From assembly GCA_022453515.1 (NCBI GenBank), contig JAJNNY010000034.1, forward strand, positions 248,001 through 312,000: a stretch of 64,000 bases of DNA. Reading direction: 5' to 3'. The notes beneath the pieces were generated by a model. The model was not told where the DNA came from. It was given only the letters and a program-made list of their open reading frames with translations, and ran no database searches. The translations under genes and the position numbers were made by a program. Numbering within the stretch: the first letter of the stretch is position 1; every line of letters starts with the position of its first letter. Positions 58,902 through 64,000 of the stretch are shown here, piece by piece. This stretch comes from Astrocystis sublimbata (lineage: Eukaryota; Ascomycota; Sordariomycetes; Xylariales; Xylariaceae).

Positions 58902-60823
58902 ATGGTGACTATCATAGCAGCAGTTTGCTTTGGTGTCCTAGTGGGCTGGTCTGGGTTGATGATACATAGAATTTATGTCCATCCTCTGCGACGGTGCCCT
59001 GGTCCTAAGCTCGCCGTTGTCGCAAACTCGTCATGGGAGTTTTATTGGAATTACTATCGGAACGGTGAATTGATCTTTGAGATCGAAAGGCTTCACAGAC
59101 TTCACGGTAATCGCTCTCGACTGTCCTTTTCCGTCGTAGCAGGGATAGCGTTTAATAGATCTCAAACTTTTAGGCCCGGTCATCAGAGTCGGCCCCAACG
59201 CTTTGCATGTTAGCGACCCAGGGGTCTTTCAGGACATTACCCGCGCCAGTTCGTCTTTCGCGAAAGACGCCGATTTCTATCAAGCGATCTCCATCCCGGG
59301 GACTTTGATCGGCGAGACAGACCCCGCCCGTCATCGGCTCCGGAGGAAGATGTTAAACCCCGCCTTCACCGGAAGCCGGGTGCAGGAACTGGCCCCGGAC
59401 GTTTTGGAAAAGACAGAGCAACTCATGGCCAGATTCGAAGAAGCATTCAATCGCTCTGTCCCTATCTGTATCAATGCTGCGGTGAAGGCGTTTACCATGG
59501 ACATCATCTCTCAGATTGTTCTGGGTACAGACCTCGAGTGTGTCACCGACCCCAATTTCGACAACGAGTTCAATCACTACCTTGAGGCAGCCTTCAAGAT
59601 AGGGTGGACCGCAACAGCATTCCCGATCATTTCGGCCTTGGCTATGAAAGTCGTCTCATATACGACCCTGTCTATCTTCCCGCTCCCAATCATAGCCCTG
59701 AAGCGCGTAAGCACTTGCCTCAATTCTCTGCTCAACTCTAGGATCGGTACATACCTTCTGACTTTTTCACTAATGCAGAATTGTCTCCGAATGACACATC
59801 AGTACTTGAGACGCTCTAATGAGGATTATTCAGCATCGAGCGTTCCAAGCAGCCGAAGATCACCAGTTATCGATCGGCTCATTGATGCAAGTGCCATGGA
59901 TGGGTCCAACCCCTTAAATTTAGAGGAGCTCAACGATGAGCTCGTGATGCTCCTGATTGCTGGGAATGATACAACTTCGCACGCTCTGATATTTGGCATC
60001 TACAAGATCTGCTCCATTCCCGCTGTCCGGGAACGGCTGACGCGTGAGCTACGAGACGAATTTCCCTCCATTACTGATAAGATTACCTACGATCGCGCGA
60101 GAAGCTTGACATACTTGGTAAAGTATACCTTGAACGCTATAGAACGTTGACTGATGATATCAAACAGACAGCAGTGATCAAAGAGATACTTAGACTGGGC
60201 AACCCGCTGCCAGGGCGTCTCCCCAGAACAGTTCCGGCCGCTGGTTACAGCCTACATGGTCATCTTCTCGAACCAGGGGTGAGTACAAGATGCGCTCTCC
60301 CACTCTAGCGAACATTAGCTGATACGTTACTGACGGGCTTTTACTTAGGTGAGTATACACACATCAGCTTACATCCTGAATCGGCAACCGGAGATCTGGA
60401 CCGAGCCGAACAAATTCAACCCTGATCGTTGGATTGGCCCAGATGCATCGAGGCTTGACAAACACCTAGCAACCTTCTACAAAGGGTCCCGTCAGTGTCT
60501 CGGCAAAGAGTAAGCCAATACATGTGATGCTACTCCCTCATCAGAACCCTGGCGACGCCTCATAAAGGATCGCAACGCTGACGCATCGCATTCGAGCAGA
60601 TTGGCTTGGTGTGAGCTCTGGGTTCTCTTGGCAAACCTGTTCCGGCGCTATAGGATCGAGCCGTATAACACAACCAACTATGACATGGAGTGGAAGGATC
60701 TTATACTTGTGTAGTAAGTCGAGCAGGAGATCATTGCGACTTAAACTAGTATATGCTGACACGACCTGTCTTGATAGTTATCGTAACAAGTTTTTCGCCA
60801 AGGTAGAGAAGGTGCTCGAGTGA
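58902..60823 (+). CDS. Cytochrome P450 monooxygenase (second, intact)
   Basis: Seven exons (58902-59106, 59174-59706, 59779-60117, 60168-60278, 60349-60509, 60600-60713, 60778-60823) sum to 502 residues. An N-terminal anchor (TIIAAVCFGVLVGWSGL) is followed by VHPLRRCPGPK, the WxxxR-like DPARHRLRRKMLNPAF (C-helix), I-helix AGNDTTSH, KEILR (ExxR), FNPDRW (PERF-like) and heme loop FYKGSRQCLGKE with its Cys ligand. The C-terminus (YNTTNYDMEWKDLIL) is family-like. The 72-nt intron at 59707-59778 is in frame and stop-free, so a retained form would add 24 residues. ER-bound heme-thiolate oxygenase, expected to hydroxylate or epoxidise a cluster intermediate. Confidence 0.88.
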
Positions 60824-61293
60824 ACTCTACTGAAATGCATATTCGATCCCAACATTTGAGGGTTTGCATCGAGAAGGCATTTCAAACTCATATTCAAGAA
60901 ACTTGGCGAATAAAATTGGAAAATAGGGGGGTACTGGTTTGACCCACGGGCCCGCGAGAGTTTTTGAATTATAATTTTACTGTTTCAGCAGATTGTGATA
61001 CCACCTATATTGGCCGATAGAGATCGCCTCAGACCCATGGACCAATACCAGCAGGGGTCTGCTTTTGCATCGTTAGCGCCCCCTATTAAGAAGATGGATC
61101 CCCCGTTCCGAGCGAGCGCACCGAAAAAGAGAGAATCACACTTCAATCGTTTGGTTTTGTGGGCTGCAAATTGTAAGAGATGCGATGCTACAAGGGTAGA
61201 CTAAGACGTCCATGTTGGCCAGTGGCGATCCGTAGTCAGTCCTCAATACCTAGCATAAGGCCATGCGTGTATTCAGGACTTTGATACTACATA
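60824..61293. other. Convergent intergenic region
   Basis: About 470 bp between the second P450 and the O-methyltransferase 3' ends. A lone CCGAAAAA half-motif lies near 61121. No gene. Confidence 0.55.
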
Positions 61294-62856
61294 TCAAGTT
61301 CGTAGATGAACTTCTATCAAGCCCATACTACCCTCGAAATGCACCTTCTTTATGTCGTATCTTGCATCCGCTTCCTCCAGTACGCTCTCGAACTCAGCTG
61401 CACTACGCTGCTTTGAGCCAAGGACGACAAACATGAGAATATCGATCTGTCTCAGGGCGCGCTCGTCTACTAATGGTCGGGAGCCTGGCATAGACATCAC
61501 AGTATCGTTGATTAGTAGTGGTGTTCCAGGACCCGCCGACTCCAGACCCGGCACAAGCGATCGCAATATTGTGACCAAGTCGGCATCAGACCAATTGTGT
61601 GTACACTGGCGAATGAGATACGCCGCTGCACCTTGAAGTTGCGGCTGTTCAGCGAAGAAATCGTGTTTCATGAAAGAAATGCGGCCATGTAATGATGGCG
61701 GTAGCAGGCGTTGACCTTGTGCGAGCATGACGTCTGAGCTATCTTGGACGACGAAACTGAGGCGAGGAAAGGCCTAGGTACCAGTATTAGCACATTCTTC
61801 GAGTTATCGCAAGGTCTCTTCATCACTGGCTACGACCACTCAATGCATAATACAGCCGAGTGATGAGCCGATGGATATGACGGTGCAATGAAACTTACTT
61901 GAGCCAGAGTCATGGAAACATGACCATTTCCGCCGCCAACATCAACCACCGTGCCTTGAAGCTCTTCCCATGGGAAGTCATGTCGTAGCTCTGAGGTTTG
62001 TCGATCAACTAATAAAAGGAGCGGTCTAATTAGCCCAATTTACAAGATAACAGGGTTTTCACTCACGTTTCGTAGTCCCAGCCATGGCCTTTGCGAATCG
62101 CGCAGCGTGTGTGGGGTTTTGCTCATAGAACGAAAACATGGGCACCCCAAAGAAAGTGTGAAATGGAGAGTGCGTGCTGTCTGGTTCATTCGGAAACCTT
62201 CTAACACAAATAGAGGCCATGCTAGCTGCCTTGAGACATTCGTCTAACCTATGAGACGGAAAGCATCAGAGGATTGATTAGCACCCGCAATTTGCCTGAC
62301 AGACGGGCTTTTGTGACCCTTACATGTAGCTTCCCGAACACCTTAATGCCTCGTCGCGATGGAACAACGCTGATGCGGCTGTATGCGAAAAGTAACCTGG
62401 CCGAGACTCCAGAAAGACGTGGTGAGTGGCTAGCATGCGCAACACACGAGTGGCTCTATCAACGTCCACGCCGGTCTTGACTGCCAGGGTGTCAACATCT
62501 ATGCCAGTATCGAGTGGAACGAGCTGGAAGAAATTGAATTCAAACGCTACTTGGAAAGCCGCCAGATCGTTGCCTGTCATCAGAAGACTTCGCATGTAGC
62601 GCTTGGGGCCATCAACAAGGCATTTCAGCTCGTCTAAGGTCGAGGCAAGTGCTCCTCGAAGCACGGTATACTCGGCAGTATCAGGGGGCCCATCGGTCGC
62701 TGCATCAAAACTTGGTTGGCCATAGCCCGAAGACCTCAAATATGAGTCGATAGTTTCCGTCTGCTTCATGAGCTCCAGTGCAAGACTTTTGAGAGTTCTT
62801 GAAGCTTCTGGGGCATTGGCGGGAAGAGCCTCGTTGTTTTCTGAAGGACCAATCAT
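61294..62856 (-). CDS. O-methyltransferase (class II, PF00891 type)
   Basis: Four exons (62856-62324, 62248-62067, 62008-61899, 61773-61294) encode 434 residues. The N-terminal half is the helical dimerisation region (FNFFQLVPLDTGIDVDTLA, VDRATRVLRMLATHHVF, GYFSHTAASALFH). The SAM-binding motif VDVGGGNGH lies near residue 261, followed by VVQDSS and GRISFMKHDFF. The catalytic base region reads YLIRQCTHNWSDADLVTILR, with His in the usual H-x-W-x-D context, and LLINDTVM follows. It transfers methyl from SAM to a hydroxyl of the pathway product in the cytosol. The promoter contains operator copy 4 at 218 bp from the start. Exon 3 is 110 nt; all junctions keep frame. Confidence 0.9.
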
Positions 62857-63073
62857 AATCTATTTCAGGGTGGCGACGGCCTTTTATTTCGCAAAGACCG
62901 ATGAAGATGAGATACAAGGGGTAGGGCTAACGATAGTAGTATTATGTGCGAATGCATTGGCTTTATGTGGTTGATCACCAAGTGGCTGACACCCACTTGT
63001 TGAGCCAAATAAGAAAGTAGCCTTGGCCGGCCGGTAGCACTCCTACTGCTGACCATTAACTACTGAACCGACC

Positions 63074-63090
63074 CGGCCGATATTTTTCGG
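63074..63090 (+). promoter_or_regulatory. Putative cluster operator, copy 4
   Basis: CGGCCGATATTTTTCGG, one base different from copy 1 (51504), upstream of the minus-strand O-methyltransferase. Confidence 0.6.
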
Positions 63091-63905
63091 TCTTTGCTAT
63101 TTGGAGTGATTACCTAGGTATGTAGACTGGCTCTCCTACAGCCTGCAATTATATATCATCACCTTTAAGGAGTTAAACCAACCTTATTTCCATTTGCGAA
63201 TTTATTATAGAAAATACTGGCGTTTAATTCATGCTTATTGTGGGATTTCTGGTCACGTACTGCTTGCAAGGAGGGATCGAGATCTCAAGGTTCTAGGATT
63301 CATGAGGAAAGAATTTCCGCCATAACAAGGCAGAAGCAGTACAGACTTATATACACAGAGTTACTATGGTGAATAGTCCCAAGGCATTCACTCCCGTCAT
63401 TTCTAGTGGTTATGTGGTTGCTACGCAATAAGGGCCTGTATAGCCCCTTGCCTGCACGTATTCACTGCAGTCACGCGAGCCACACCACAAGCCACACTAG
63501 CGCTGCACTAGCCACAAGGCCAACACTTGTTGTTACTCGCCTAGGTAAGTACCTACCTAGGTACTTATTTAAGGAAGGTAGGCGAAGTGGTAACCTAGAC
63601 GAATACATCCCACTTTCTCCTCTGTCTCTTTTTCTCACATGGTAGAGACGTTTAAAATCTGAACACACGTACGACCATATCGATGTTTATACTTTTGAAA
63701 TCTGCCGGTTAACGGTCCTAATGTACCTCCGTCCCTCCGTTGTGATAACCCCCGACCGGCCGTGTTCGTGTCCAACAACCGGGTTGAGGTCGGAGTAAAC
63801 TTTGCCGGACTAGCGACCTACTCTCTTCGTATTCGAAATTTCCATGGTATTAAATACCAACGATCCCCCACAGGCAAATAGAACGATCTAATGACCTTTT
63901 GTTTC

Positions 63906-63935
63906 AAAAAAAAAGGGGGGTAATGGCCCCCCCCC
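63906..63935. repeat. Homopolymer cluster (A, G, then C runs)
   Basis: Nine A, six G, a short spacer, then nine C. Low complexity, prone to length errors. Confidence 0.8.
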
Positions 63936-64000
63936 AACCTCAGTAAAGAACTTGTCCTTCACTTCCACCCCCGACTTTCCTCCTATCAACACGAGCTAAA

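Larger units (their letters stand above)
62857..64000. other. Right flank of cluster, no supported gene
   Basis: Contains the O-methyltransferase promoter with operator copy 4, TACCTAGGTA palindromes (about 63540-63565) and an A9-G6 / C9 homopolymer cluster at 63906-63935. No gene recognised to the window edge. Confidence 0.55.

Noticed and set aside
1..64000. CRISPR arrays, operons with ribosome binding sites, riboswitches
   Set aside because: The window is eukaryotic with spliced genes; no regularly spaced repeats were seen.

Overview
The window is a piece of a filamentous ascomycete (Pezizomycotina) genome. Genes carry short introns, about 38 to 260 nt and mostly 40 to 110, nearly all GT-AG with CTAAC or CTGAC branch sites. 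The gene content (highly reducing polyketide synthase, fungal Zn(II)2Cys6 regulator, cutinase-family esterase, rhodopsin-like membrane proteins, NACHT-ankyrin and AAA proteins) is typical of that group. All gene models were assembled by hand from reading frame and splice-signal continuity; exon sums divide by three except where a lesion is reported. REGION 1 (1-19.6 kb) is mixed: an edge-truncated membrane protein, a secreted GPI-anchored cutinase-like esterase, a rhodopsin-like membrane protein, then an apparent nitrogen or carbon catabolic trio (amidase, ThuA-like protein, amino acid permease), a cyclin H homologue (housekeeping), and a PD-(D/E)XK nuclease-like gene broken by an in-frame stop. 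REGION 2 (19.6-37.3 kb) looks like an accessory island: an AT-rich repeat relic, a divergent pair (a helical protein with a STAND-like C-terminal region, and a DUF7025-type AAA+ ATPase), a membrane protein gene with a nonsense codon, a 1.1-kb imperfect palindrome with arms over 400 bp, and a 2112-residue NACHT-ankyrin protein. REGION 3 (37.7-62.9 kb) is a biosynthetic gene cluster: highly reducing PKS (KS-AT-DH-CMeT-ER-KR-ACP), short-chain dehydrogenase, Zn(II)2Cys6 activator, rhodopsin-like membrane protein, P450, secreted FAD (BBE-like) oxidase, second P450 and an O-methyltransferase. The expected logic is that the PKS makes a C-methylated reduced chain, which the dehydrogenase, two P450s and the oxidase oxidise and the methyltransferase caps. 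No thioesterase or other chain-release enzyme is visible. Two tailoring genes are damaged (TAG in the first P450, a 1-nt deletion in the oxidase), so the cluster may be decaying or may make a truncated pathway product. The most interesting signal is a 17-bp motif, CGGCCGA-N5-TTTCGG-like, seen at four cluster promoters (51504, 53865, 58738, 63074), which I propose as the operator of the cluster regulator.
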